From: Nemania diffusa
Lineage: Eukaryota; Ascomycota; Sordariomycetes; Xylariales; Xylariaceae
Direction: 5' to 3'
Assembly (NCBI GenBank): GCA_038501195.1
Contig: JBBPUQ010000001.1
Location: 2,480,001 to 2,544,000, forward strand
Length of the DNA: 64,000 nucleotides
A program made the translations under genes and the position numbers. Of this stretch, positions 12,258 to 24,101 are shown piece after piece (within the stretch, counting starts at the first letter, position 1; each line of letters opens with the position of its first letter). Under the pieces are notes generated by a model. The model was not told the DNA's origin and did no database searches. It worked only from the letters and a program-made list of their open reading frames with translations.

Positions 12258-14838
12258 ATGCTTGATCGCCGCTCGTCTAGTAGCTCAAGACTCTTGAAAA
12301 TGGATGGTTACGAAGACAGCGCTGGACTAGACGGTGTACGGCACAGCGCGCCGTGGGAGAGCCCTAGTGCCTTGCCTATGTTTGCAACGAAAAGACGTAG
12401 GCGGCGGACGGTACCATTGTGTGTGTTCGTAACAGCCGTTATCTTCTTCTCCGTCGTGGCGCTGGCGCTCGGTCTCGGGCTCGGACTGGGATGGGCGCGC
12501 TATAAGAACAAATCCATTCCAGCACAGTTCAAGGACAGCAGCTACTACGGATCCCTGGAAGATCTCGTGTTGATCCCGCCCGAGCAGCTCACCAACACGA
12601 AAGAACTCGACCTCGACACCGGATTCGTCGTCTCCGATCAGCCTCGAACGCGGGAGTACGTGTTCAACATCTCGCAGGCGCTCGCGGCACCCGATGGGGT
12701 TCCGAAGCCCATGATACTTGCCAATAGACAATCTCCAGGCCCGCTAATCGAGGCAAACATTGGTGATACGAGTAAGTGCTACCTAGGGTCTCTCTCTCTC
12801 TCTTCCTCTTCCTCTTTCTTCCGGCCTTCGTTGTTGTCGGTGGACTTCTCCCACCAGGGCCAGAAAACAAAATAGGGCTCCGTACCATCCCTCATTTATA
12901 TCTTTCCAATAAGATGTAGATAAATAACTATACCAGCGAGAACGCGTCGGTGACATACCGGGGGAGCAGGTGTGCTAACTAAAGAGGGATTTGAAGTCCG
13001 AGTCCATGTCGCCAATCTCATGCCCAGCGCGAGCACGACTATCCACTGGCACGGCATCGACCAAAGAAACACGACTTGGATGGACGGCGTCACCGGGGTT
13101 TCGCAATGCGGGATTCCACCGGGGCGGAATTTCACATATGAATTTCGCATCGTTGGCCAAAGGGGGACTTTCTGGTGGCACGCTCACTCGTCGGTACAGT
13201 ACAGCGACGGTCTCTACGGGCCTATTGTTCGTTGGATCTAGACGGCCAAATAGTATATCAGGAGACGCGGCTGACGGTAACGTGGATGATTAGGTGGTTC
13301 ATGATGCGGACGAGATGGTCCCCGAAACCGACGACGAAAAAACCGTGTTCGTCAGCGATGTGTATCATACGCACGGGTCCGTTGTATGTGGTGGTCGGGC
13401 GACTCGTGGGCGCTGTTTCTTGTGTTGCGTCTTCGCTGACGGACGTTTTAGCTGTTGCCAAGCTACTTAAACTCGACCTCCCGATGGGCATCATTCGAAT
13501 CGGGCGTCGAACCTCTTGCCGACAACATACTTCTCAACGGGCAGAGCACCTACGAGTGCGCCGTGGTCTCGACAACATATCCTCCGCCATCCTCGGGCGA
13601 GCCATCGTCGTCTTCCCCCTCGACGCCGGAGCCCAGATGTACGGGCGGACGGCTCTACACCACCAAGATTCGCACGGGACAGCAGGTGCGGCTCCGTCTT
13701 ATTAACGCGTCATCATTCTTCTCGTACTGGCTCAGCATCGACAATCACAGTCTATCGATAATAGAGCTGGATGGCGTAGAAATCTCCCCCATTGTAGCGC
13801 GTGGCGTGTACCTTAACATCGGACAACGAGCCAGTGTGATCATTACGGCCAACCAGACAGCCGGGAACTACTACATCCGGGCCACTCTCCCCGAGACGTG
13901 TTTCCTGCCGTATGTGCCGTACACGAGCGCCGGGCTCGAGGCAGGCGGGTACTTGGCAAAGGGGATTCTGTCGTATGATGACGTCCCCGTGGACGCAACT
14001 CCCATCGGCGTCATGAGCAACGTCAGTAACCCGTACGGCGTCGGGAATAACGGGGCGAGGGGAGGCGTCTGGGAGGGCTGCGATGACATGCCCTTCGACT
14101 TGCCCAGGCCCATGCGCGAGGTGCCGGCGTACGAAGTCCCCGAGGAGAATAAGCATTATATCGAGTACATGTTCCGACAGGCGCAGGATGTCAATCGAAT
14201 ATTCATCAACAAGGTGGGTGCACCACCAGCACAGACAGAATAGGGCCACGCCCACAGGAGAGAGCCCGGCTAATGTGTCACGATGTGGTTGGTGGCGTCT
14301 ATAGACGGCCTACGCGCCACTCACCGACAACGCAACCCTGTGGAAAGCGATGGAGCAGGAGTTTGTCGTCAGCAAGGCCAATGCGTACAATAGCTGGGAT
14401 TTCGGGCTAAACCAGCAGGTTCTGCTCGTCCCCGACGCCGACACTGGTGCGCAGGTAGTCATCAATTCGCGAGATGCCATGGAACACCCCTGGCATTTAC
14501 AGTCGGTCAACCTTCTCTCCTACGTGGTCATCCCCCTTTTCATTTTACTCGGCCTCGGCCCTCACATCTGTCTCGTCGACAGTCGGACGAGGAAATAGTG
14601 AACCGGGTTGGTGCTGACTGCAGCCGACAGTGGTACGCGGCATCTATGCCATCCATCCCTTCCCATCAACTGGGTGGCTCACCCTTATCTCGCGCCTCTG
14701 TCGTCAACTTCTCCAACCCTGGGTGGCTCGATCAAATAACCCACTCTTCAAAACAGGTCACACGTTTCAAATAGTCGGCTGGGGGCCCGACCTCTTCGGC
14801 ACAGCCGCGCCGTCTCTTGATGATAAAGACAAAACGCC

Positions 14839-14869
<31 letters not shown>

Positions 14870-15385
14870 TGGAACCTCGGAAATCCCAGTAAGTACGAAT
14901 GCCCAAGTCGTGTGTGTTTTACAGTCTGGCAAAGACCCTTTATACATGATCCCAAAGTCCCAAGAGCGGTAAACGTTTTTTTTTTTTTTCGGTGCCTCCA
15001 ACCAGTAATTTCTAATGTTGGCTTTCGCTATAGTGCGTCGAGACACGGTAACAGTGCCGGCCTTCAGCCACGTGGTCATCCGCTTCGAAACCGATAACCC
15101 GGGGCTCTGGGCTCTTCACTGCCACGTCGCGTGGCATATGGAGGGTATGTCGTGCACTCCTACCTATCTCCCCGCCTCTCTAAACCGAAGAACAAGTCGA
15201 CAAACGGTGATGAAACAAAGTATAACGAGAGAAACAAAGGCATGACAAAACTAACCCTCGATACACGTAAAATTATAGGCGGCATGTTTGTGTCTCTAAT
15301 CGAACGCCCGAGCGACCTCGTGACGCTAGTTGAGGCCATGGATCCTGCGACGCGCATTCTGAGCCAGAATTTCTGTAGTGTATAA
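12258..15385 (+). CDS. Membrane-anchored multicopper oxidase (laccase/ferroxidase-like)
   Basis: The proposed exons are 12258-12771, 12985-13226, 13294-13383, 13452-14213, 14305-14501, 14631-14632, 14757-14888, 15034-15144 and 15279-15385 (718 residues). A five-Arg run and one hydrophobic segment (about 52-78) predict an N-in signal anchor with the catalytic part outside the cytosol. The four copper motifs are IHWHG (191-195), WWHAHS (235-240), HPWHLH/GHTF (597-606) and [12 protein letters not shown] (675-686). A Met at the axial type-1 position suggests a lower redox potential than fungal laccases. The third motif is the problem: it reads correctly only with a 2-nt exon (TG); with one 251-nt intron it is frameshifted. 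The acceptor of exon 2 could also be 15 nt earlier, and the start could be ATG 12300. The substrate is unknown. It is convergent with the Hsp70 gene. Confidence 0.82.
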
Positions 15386-15967
15386 GGCGTATAAGCGCAA
15401 GGTGGTGAGCTGGTTTTGCTTATATCGCTGTCTTGCTTCTTCACTTTCCTCCACACCTGCTCCTGAACACAACCTAGGAAGGATTTTTTTGAGCCGCACC
15501 TCGCGTGTGTATTCATTCATGCTTACCATGAACGTGTACGTAGATAGATCACAGGGAAGATCCGGAAGCCGCAGCAAGGTCCCGTGCATCAGAATTAGGG
15601 AAGAGGAAACGTTAAAAAAATATTCTCTTGAGCGGCGATGCTATTAAGTTATCTTTGTTGCTATACAACATTATATACAGCGCTAGAACACCAGAGCCGA
15701 TCATTCGTATGCTAGTCATCATCACAGAGCACCGTAAATGTCTTTGACCTGCCAAACCTGTAGGCCAAGCCTCTTTTCCTGTATCTCAGAACGCCCCTGC
15801 CGCCGCAATGTAGCATGATGAACATGATGTCCGTATGGGAATCGAGGAATAAACAAATCGCAAATATGAGTACAGTTTGATGTACAGTACCGAAACGTCA
15901 TGACACTTGCCCGCCCATTGTGGTATTGAAAACATTTCATGAAACAACGACTGTGTCGTTGACGATT
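15386..15967. other. Convergent intergenic spacer
   Basis: This spacer lies between two convergent 3' ends (multicopper oxidase and mitochondrial Hsp70) and presumably holds both 3' UTRs. I see no gene or strong repeat in it. Confidence 0.6.
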
Positions 15968-18232
15968 TTACGGCTTCTTCTCTTCGTCGGGCTTAGCCTC
16001 GGATGAACCAGGTTGCTCACTGGACTCGGCACGGGCCTTGTGCATCTTGTCGAAGAGGTTCAGGCTGGCCATTTGCAACTCATCTGTCTTGGTCCGGATA
16101 TCCTCAGCAGTGGCAGTGCCCTCGCCCGATTGGTTCTTGGAGATGAACTCGCGAAGAGAGCTGAGCTTTTCCCGGATGCCGTCAGCCTCGGTCTTGTCAA
16201 GCTTGTCGGCGAACTCGTTCAAAGCCTTCTCCGTATCGTTCAAGACACTGTCAGCACGGTTGGCAGCCTCAATGGCGTTCTTGCGATCCTTGTCCGACTC
16301 GGCATACTTCTCGGAATCCTGAACCATCTGCTCAATCTCCGATTCAGAAAGACCAGAGCCAGAGGCAATGGTGATGGACTGATCTTTGTTTGTGCTCTTA
16401 TCCTTGGCATGGACGTGAACAATAGAGTCGGCGTCAATGTCGAAGGTGACTTCGACCTGGGGAACACCACGGTGCGCAGGAGGAATACCAACGAGCTGGA
16501 AGTTGCCGAGAAGTTTGTTGTCTCTCACGAGCTCACGCTCACCTTGGAACACCTTGATCTCGACAGCAGTTTGGAAGTCCGCGGCGGTGGAGAAGACTTG
16601 CGATTTCTTGGTGGGGATGGTGGTGTTGCGGTTGATCAAGCGAGTAAAGACACCACCTAGAGTCTCGATACCCAAAGACAGAGGTGTGACGTCCAGAAGG
16701 AGGAGATCCTTCACTTCACCAGAGAGAACAGCACCCTGGATGGCAGCACCCATCGCAACGGCCTCATCGGGGTTCACCGATTTAGCAGGATCACGACCAA
16801 AGATGCTCTTGACCGACTCGGTAACCTTGGGCATACGGGTCATGCCACCAACGAGGATGACCTCCTGAATATCCTTAGCCTGGAGACCGGCGTCCTTCAG
16901 AGCCTTGCGAACAGGCTCCACTGTCTTTGTAATCAGGGGGTCCATCATGCTCTCGAGCTGAGAGCGGCTGAGCTTCGTGTTGATGTGCTTGGGCCCAGAA
17001 GCATCAGCAGTGATGAATGGTAGGCTAATATCAGTTTGGAGAGACGAAGACAGTTCAATCTTGGCTTTTTCAGCAGCCTCGCGGATTCTCTGAATGGCCA
17101 TACGGTCGTTGGATAGATCGATGCCAGACTCGGACTTAAATTGTTGGACAAGATGGCGTACTAGACGGATATCGAAGTCCTCACCACCCAAATGTGTGTC
17201 ACCGTTGGTAGACTTGACCTCGAAAACACCATTTTGGATCTCAAGAACCGAAATATCGAAAGTACCACCACCCAAATCGTAGACAGCAACTACCCGATCA
17301 GCCTCTTTCTCTAGACCGTAAGCCAGAGCAGCGGCAGTTGGCTCGTTGACCACACGGAGGACGTTCAGACCAGCAATCTGACCGGCATCCTTGGTAGCTT
17401 GGCGCTGAGAGTCGTTGAAATACGCAGGGACTGTAACAACAGCGTTCTTAATAGGTTTGCTCAGATAGGCCTCGGCAGTCTCCTTCATCTTGTTCAAAAC
17501 AAAGCCACCAATCTGCGACGGCGAGTACTTCTGGCCACGGGCCTCAACCCAGGCGTCGCCATTGCTGTGCTGGACAATCTTGTAAGGGACCTCTTTGATG
17601 TCTCTTTGGACCTCGGCATCGGTGAACTTTCGGCCGATTAATCGCTTAGTGGCGAAAAGTGTGTTTTCGGGGTTCACAACGGCTTGTCGCTTGGCTGCAA
17701 CACCAACCAGTCGTTCACCATCCTGTGCAAAAGCAACGACTGAGGGAGTAGTTCGAGCGCCTGTGAAGGAGTTAGTGCTGCTACGATCTCGTCAAAAATC
17801 GAGTGTGCCAGAAGTATATTACCTTCTGAGTTCTCAATAATCCTCGGGGTCTTGCCCTCCATAATGGCGACAGCCGAGTTCGTTGTGCCTGTTGAGCAAC
17901 CGTTAGATCATGGACTACCAACATTCAACCCTAGTTATTCCATGCTTTTAAGAAGTCATACCTAGATCGATACCGATAACGGCACCTTGAACCTTTCCTT
18001 CTGTAGATTCATATCGCGCAAATGTTGCACCTAAAGGCTTCCGTAGAGGGGTAGCCCATCTGGGAGCTGCGGACGCTGCTCGGGGAAGCTGTTAAAGATG
18101 GAATGATTAGTCTGCGTGGCTCAGAAATGACAAAGAAGACAAAAGACTGCGCTTGATATCGGCATGTCAAGAAATTCAACAATAGAGGAGAACAGTAATA
18201 CTTACAGCTCTGGACAAGCGTGAAGCCAACAT
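15968..18232 (-). CDS. SSC1: Mitochondrial Hsp70 chaperone (Ssc1 type)
   Basis: This is the matrix Hsp70, the motor of presequence import and of folding with its J-protein and GrpE partners. The exons are 18232-18206, 18088-17962, 17888-17823 and 17760-15968, 670 residues. All junctions are GT-AG and in frame. An Arg/Ala-rich presequence ([20 protein letters not shown]) is followed by a probable cleavage region near RYESTEG (about 35-41). All three Hsp70 signatures are present: IDLGTTNS (about 49-56), [10 protein letters not shown] (about 233-242) and [13 protein letters not shown] (about 374-386). It ends in an acidic/Lys tail without the cytosolic EEVD or an ER retention signal, which supports the mitochondrial assignment. 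The first exon codes for only nine residues. A heat-shock-element-like site lies about 230 bp upstream. Confidence 0.97.
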
Positions 18233-20662
18233 GGTGATTGATGCGGCTGGGGCTGTTGCGCACAGGAGAGATTAAAAAGGTAATTACGCAGAAGGGGAGG
18301 CAAGACGGTATTGAGTATTGTACAGGAGTGGGCGATTAAGTAAGGAGGGAAGGGGGGGGGAGAGGGATGGATGTAGATGGAAGAGAGAATGGCGATAGTG
18401 GTGGTGAGAGAAAACTGCAGCTCAAGTACTGCGACGTAGCGCAGAAAATTTCAAGCCATCGAAGGTTCCCGAGAGCTTCTTACGGGCGGTCAGCGATGGC
18501 AGAAGCGTTATCGGTTTAGCCTGGGCGAGATAACCCCACCTCTCGCCGACGATATGGGGGTCTAATGAAGGCGAATTTATACGTACCGGTAGCCCTCTCT
18601 AGGTACATTAGGTAGGTATTCTGTACTGGAACGTATTACCTGTACCTAACCTTAGATAGTGCCTACCTGGTATCTATGATAGAAATTTTCACACCGGTGG
18701 CAGAGGGGAAAAGAGGGGCCGAGAGATCCCGCCTCAAGAGACCACCCCTGCTGAGTCACTCACTCACTAATTGAGTAGCCAATGAAATGGCTTGCCTTGC
18801 TACCTTACCTTAGCGTATGTATGTACCTATGCCCTTCCAGAACCCCAGCTCAGCATCTTATACAGATGAGTGCTCTAGATAGAGTCTCTCTAGACTATAT
18901 GGTATATTCAATACTGTATATTATTAGACTATTTGCTTTGACGCTTAACACAGTCTTTTGATTTGAATGACTGGAATACTCTTGAATGTGAATGCAATGC
19001 ATCCTACGTATATGTTAAGTACTAAGTAGTGTCATGGAGGGCTTTTAGTATTGAATGATTCATGGTAGGTTTCTATCGACAAGTTTAAATGCCTACCTAG
19101 TCAGCTATACCATGCGGAAATAAAGCCAGAGAAAAACTGCCACACCACTGACTGAAATAGAATTGTGATAAATGGCTGAATTATACATGTGTGTGGATGT
19201 GTGTGTGTGTGCACAAGTATTATTGCTCAACACTTCTCTGCTTAGAAGAGCAGGTGAATATCTGATGGATTAATTATCAACCATAACGTGGTACTAAGCT
19301 AGACATTGAATAGGAACAATAGATATCATCTGCGTAGCCGAGCCAGGGTTTACCAGTCTAAGTGCAATGCAAGTTGGGTTTGATGGGGGAAGACTAATAA
19401 ACAAGCAGAGTAAGAAAATATGGAGAGAGCCCTCCTATCATACACTGGACATCGGACAATCTTTGTTTGGGGGGATGGACTGGCAATGCTTTATCAGTCA
19501 GTCAAATTCATCCAAACAGATAGACAGACAAAGGAGGCATAATTTTCCTTCTGTCACACATTCTACCACACAGAGCTTTAGACCTCATAGAGTACCTTCC
19601 ACGTCAACTTTGATGCCAACGTTCACGTCCGAATGGAGTAGAGACGTAGGCTATAAGATTGGAGCCTGAGCACACGTCTTGCTCCGACGTCTTGTATATA
19701 AAAAAGCATGACCATTGGCATTGTCTCTCGGCAGCTTTCTTTTCTTTTCTTTTTGTCTCTATTCACAACACCACCAACATCTACTTCCCTCCCGGCTTAG
19801 CTTATAATCTAGGACCTAGGAAGAACAAAAGCGCAATATTAAGGTGAAGGCTAGACCAGAATATAACAAAACTAAAGCCGAGAATAAAGAAGCTGGTAAA
19901 TAAATCATTCATTTATATCCACATCTACATCATCACGCGGGTGGCTGACGTAGATACCTAGATGCACATTGTTCCTATCTAGGAGGTAGGTACCAAAGGC
20001 AGTTGCTAAGGTTGCGAGGTCGAGCATACCTACTGTACATAGTAGCCGGACTTATCCCAAATCAGTCAATACCAGCCTATACCAACCTACTAGCCTGCAG
20101 CTAAATCTACCTACCGAGTAGGTACCTAAGGCATCCACAGGGGTATAGTAGGTACTACTATGTTAAGTATGTAGGCAAAACCTACCACCTAGACTAATTA
20201 TTAATACCTTATACCTACCTACCTGTAGGACCGCCCTACCTCCTAAGTAGATAGGTAATGTAGGTATGTAGGCATCCAAGAAAACATCGGGTCTGTCGCA
20301 CTTGCAAGCACTTGTGACAAATCCACCTCTGCCGCCACTATTACCGATACCTAGAAACGAACCACCTTACTTCATCACTTCACTAACAAGAACACCATCA
20401 TCATCACTGCTAGGTACCACTAAGGCTACCTACCTATTCCCACCACCACTGCCACCACTACAACCAACGATACCATACCCATCTTCAACAGCGGCTCTTC
20501 GGTAAACCCAGCCACGGCTTACCTCTCTTTCCCTTTGATCCTTGTCCTGCTCTCTCCGCCCTACAACCTAGACGAGACATTATTTCTCTCCGTCTGCGTG
20601 CGCTCATGATCAATGCGACTTGATGATCTATCATTGTACCGTTGACATTCGCCATTGGCATC
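18233..20662. other. Intergenic spacer with motif repeats and an orphan promoter-like block
   Basis: About 2.4 kb without a convincing gene. It contains a TG dinucleotide run near 19191-19211, a TATA-like TATATAAAAAA at 19695-19705 followed by a pyrimidine-rich stretch, and dense TAGGTA/TACCTA motifs at 19970-20280. The stretch just before 20663 is presumably the 5' region of the WD40-like gene. Confidence 0.55.
18461..18473 (-). promoter_or_regulatory. Heat-shock-element-like site upstream of SSC1
   Basis: The sequence GAAGGTTCCCGAG contains three alternating 5-bp units (GAA, TTC, GAG), two perfect and one with a single mismatch, about 230 bp before the Hsp70 start codon. A weaker GAAAATTTC lies at 18444-18452. 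The assignment rests on the match and on the gene's known heat-inducible family; it is not demonstrated. Confidence 0.5.
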
Positions 20663-23174
20663 ATGGCCGCCGGCGATGAAGCCAGGTAAATAAAGGACTC
20701 ACTCCTCCGCTTTGCTCCCGCCCTGTTCACGTCGTTGCGTCAATAACGCGAGCCTTGCTGACGTACATCTCTTACCATCACTTTAGCCTCAGGCCGACCG
20801 AAAGTTTACTTCTCCAAGAAGGCCGCAAGCATTACCGCACCCAAATCTCGCCCATGTCAGTCCCCGTCTACCCGCGCACGCGCGCACACACGAGTATTGC
20901 CTTTTATATTATATACATCTATATATATATATATACACTATATACATGGCTCTGCGCAGCCGGCTCTATTGGATGCTAATCGTCGTGGAATTCTCGCAGA
21001 CATTGGCAGCTCCGGTCCCTCATTAGCGCCGATCGAGATGGCGTAATCTACTTCCCCGCCGGCATCAACAACACTCACATCACCCGTCTCGATACGGGAA
21101 CCCGCGAATGCGAAACCATCAAGGTCATCAGCTTCCATCCTAGGTGTCTCGTTGCGAGTGGCGGTTGGATTTGCTGCGGTGGTGAGAATGGAGAATTCAC
21201 CAGCATCCACGAAACCGCCGGCGCCGAGGCCCTCGCCGCTTCTGGCTCGTCTGGTGCTGCCGCTGCCGCTGCCGCCATTGCTTCCGCCTCGGAAGATGTC
21301 CTCAGCCGCGATCCTACCCTTGTCTCCGAGCCTTCCATGAACGAACTGCGCCGCGACATGCTCAACATCGTCGAGCAGATAAGCGGCTCGGCCAAGACGT
21401 GGACTGCGTCGAATCACAAGTTTGGCACCCAGCGGGTCAACTGCATCACCATCTGGCAACCCCCCAAGCCGCCTTCCGACTCCCTGCGACCCGGCTGCTA
21501 TACCTCTCCGGTAGCTGTCTTGGCCAACAACGATAAGACGGTGACCATTGTAAGCCTGGACGACTCGGAGGCTCTCGATGAATTGGACTATCCCGATTGC
21601 GTGAACCGTGGCGTCATTTCCCCAGACGGCAGCCTTCTCGTGGCAATTTGTGACGATCCTTTCCTCTATGTCCATGTCAGGCGCCCCGTCCAAGGGAAGC
21701 GAGGAGGAGGAGGCGGCGGCGGCGGGCGTTACGAGTGGTCAGAGCTCCCTAAGATACGACTCAAGGATCAATCTGTGCGGGACGTGTCAGATTGTCGAGG
21801 TAGCTTTGCCGCTAGTTTTTCTTCTTCTGGCCGGTACTTGGCCGTGGGCACGCAATACGGTACCATATCTATTTTCGATGTCGTCGCTTTTGCCGACCCC
21901 TCGAGGGACCCCTTGGTTACCTACTTCAGCTCGGCACGGGCACCCAGCGACTGTGGCGCGGTTCGGGACATGGCATTCTCCCCCGGCCCCTATGACATGC
22001 TCGCATGGACTGAGCACCGCGGGCGCATCGGCGTCGCAGATGCCCGTACCAACTTCACGAAACGTCAGATCGTCTCCATAGAGGACCACGAATCGTACGA
22101 TCATTTCTCCCTTAACGAGCGTAACACGACCATCGATCCTCGCCTACTCGACCCCCGCAGTGAGCGTAGTGCTGCAGGCTCGTCCTCGATGTCCAGCCTT
22201 CTAGGGCAGTCTGGTCGGCTGCAGCAGCCTAACTCGGATACTACTGATCCATCAAGATTAATAAACCATCCCTTTTCCCCCGACGAAACGGCCGTCTTGG
22301 AGACGATGCAGAGCGATCGGAGGCGCCGGGAGGCGAGGGAGGCCCGGGAAGCCCGAGAGCAGAGGGACCAGCGAGATTCGCAGACAGCGCGAGGCAGTGC
22401 TGCCTGGAGATCCTCCATCTTTGCTGAGCGCGTAAGTCCCCAGCCGAGGACGCCCGGTGTCGCACGGGAGCGCGATCGGGAGATCTCGGAAAGATTGCGT
22501 TATCTGACGTCTCTCCAGCGTGACACGCTGACGCGCATCTTCGAGCGCGAGCAGAGCCGTGAGAACCGCGACCACCAGCGGTCGGCGACGACGCAGACGC
22601 CGCCCGAGCAAGACCGCGAGAGGCGGGCGCCCACGCCGCGGAGGAGAAGTTCCATCATGCAAGCCCTGGCACAGAACGTCGACAATTCGCCCAGGCCACA
22701 GCGCCTGGGCAACGGAGAGGGCCCCAGTGCTTCGCGCGACTACCCGTCTGTGTGGGGGCGCGCCGGGAGAAGCGAGTCGGGCTGGGCCGACCTAGAGGCG
22801 CTGTATAACATATCGGGGGGCGACATGACTACTCCTCACGATGCGACGCGGACCGAGACTAACCGAATCCGGCGTGCTATTCCTATCATCGGCGACGTCT
22901 GGAACGATGACATATCCGGTTTTCGTCGCGTGTACGGTCGTATAGGCAACCGTGAGCATATACAACGTCCTGATGACACGGCGGGTCTGACGTGGAGCGA
23001 GGATGGCCGCACTTTGTAAGTCCGGGAAGATGAGCTAACAGGCATGACCATTACGGTAGCCAGAGACGGAGGCTGACCAGCTATTACAGGTACATTGGAG
23101 CCGAAGACGGTATATATGAGTTTCATATGAACATTCTCAGTAGAAAGCTCTTTCCGGCGGTCACGTTCCGCTGA
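20663..23174 (+). CDS. WD40-like fungal protein, probable DUF2415 family
   Basis: The model is 20663-20685, 20793-20855, 21000-23015 and 23090-23174, 728 residues, with every junction GT-AG and in frame. It begins MAAGDEARPTESLLLQEGRK, then HWQLRSLIS and NNTHITRLDTGTRE, a pattern I associate with a fungal WD40-repeat family carrying DUF2415; this is recognition from memory, not a search. Beta-propeller-like segments follow (KVISFHPRCLVASGGWICCG, SFSSSGRYLAVGTQYGTISI, DMAFSPGPYDMLAWTEHRG). The region from about residue 350 is a charged Arg/Glu-rich and probably disordered linker (REAREAREQRDQRD). A short C-terminal blade closes the chain (YIGAEDGIYEFHMN), encoded by the last exon. The molecular function is not known to me. 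The first intron is 107 nt and the second contains a TA repeat. Confidence 0.85.
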
Positions 23175-24101
23175 TGCCGGCCCCAGACGTGAATTCTCGC
23201 ATCACTCATCGGTGTATGGATAAGCAAGGGGGCCGGGGCGGCGTGGGGGCGGGCAATTCTGGTGTTTTGGCGTCAATAAGCATACCAATTGGTCAACTGT
23301 ACAGATAGATACTGGTGATGGCTCCGGGTAGGATTTGATTTTCGAACCAGAGCGTCACTCTCCACCTCAACGGGTGAGAATAGGCCGAAGCATGGTTCGC
23401 CCTATCGGCTCTTTCGGGAAAAGTTCCATGGATTAGGGAGTTGTCGGTTAGGTGCTTGTTTCTCTAGGACGGGGCACAGGACCTGGCCGCTTATAATGAC
23501 CATACGTCTGTCGGCCCTCTTGGAACCTGGTGCTGCCGCGTACATATTCTTCAATTATACCCATTTTCGTTCAAAGGCATCGAACATCATTAACCATTCC
23601 TAGTACGTAAACTGCATAGCCTACTATTTTGAATTTTACACACTCACTCATCAGAAACTACAGGGCGTCCAGTTATCAGGAAATAGAAGACTTGACTATG
23701 TGACGAGTTTCGATGACCAGGTCACACAGCATGAGCTGTTTCCCACCTCGGCAATGCACTCCAGACGAAACTTGGAGGTGATGAGAGAGGAAGTTCTGCA
23801 CAATCGTGTAACGAAGGTAAAATAGGTGTTAAAGACTTTGGTCCGGATTGCGGTTCCGGGGATGGATCGGAGCCCCTTGTCCACAACGGGTTGACTAGGT
23901 ACCCCACCTATTAGGAGCTTACCTACCTATTTGCCTACGCAGTAGGTAGGCAGGCCCGGTAGGGGGAGGTAGGTACCTATCTAAAGCCGGGCGGGGTCTT
24001 TGGCGGCCGAAGAATGCCCCAGCTTCTTTCTCGCGCTCAATCAAACACACCCGCACCGTTCACTCACCGACGTCTCACGCCGCATCTAACCCTGTCTAAA
24101 G
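23175..24101. other. Intergenic spacer
   Basis: I see no gene here. TAGGTA-type motifs are clustered at about 23890-23985. The right end presumably contains the promoter and leader of the L-2-hydroxyglutarate dehydrogenase gene. Confidence 0.6.

Noticed and set aside
12970..12984. Earlier acceptor for exon 2 of the multicopper oxidase
   Set aside because: It is in frame and adds five residues, but the later acceptor directly after GCTAAC gives a shorter and more family-like join; kept only as an alternative.
14630..15097. 155-codon frame as a separate gene
   Set aside because: Its middle part ([15 protein letters not shown]) is an exon of the multicopper oxidase; the rest is intron read through.
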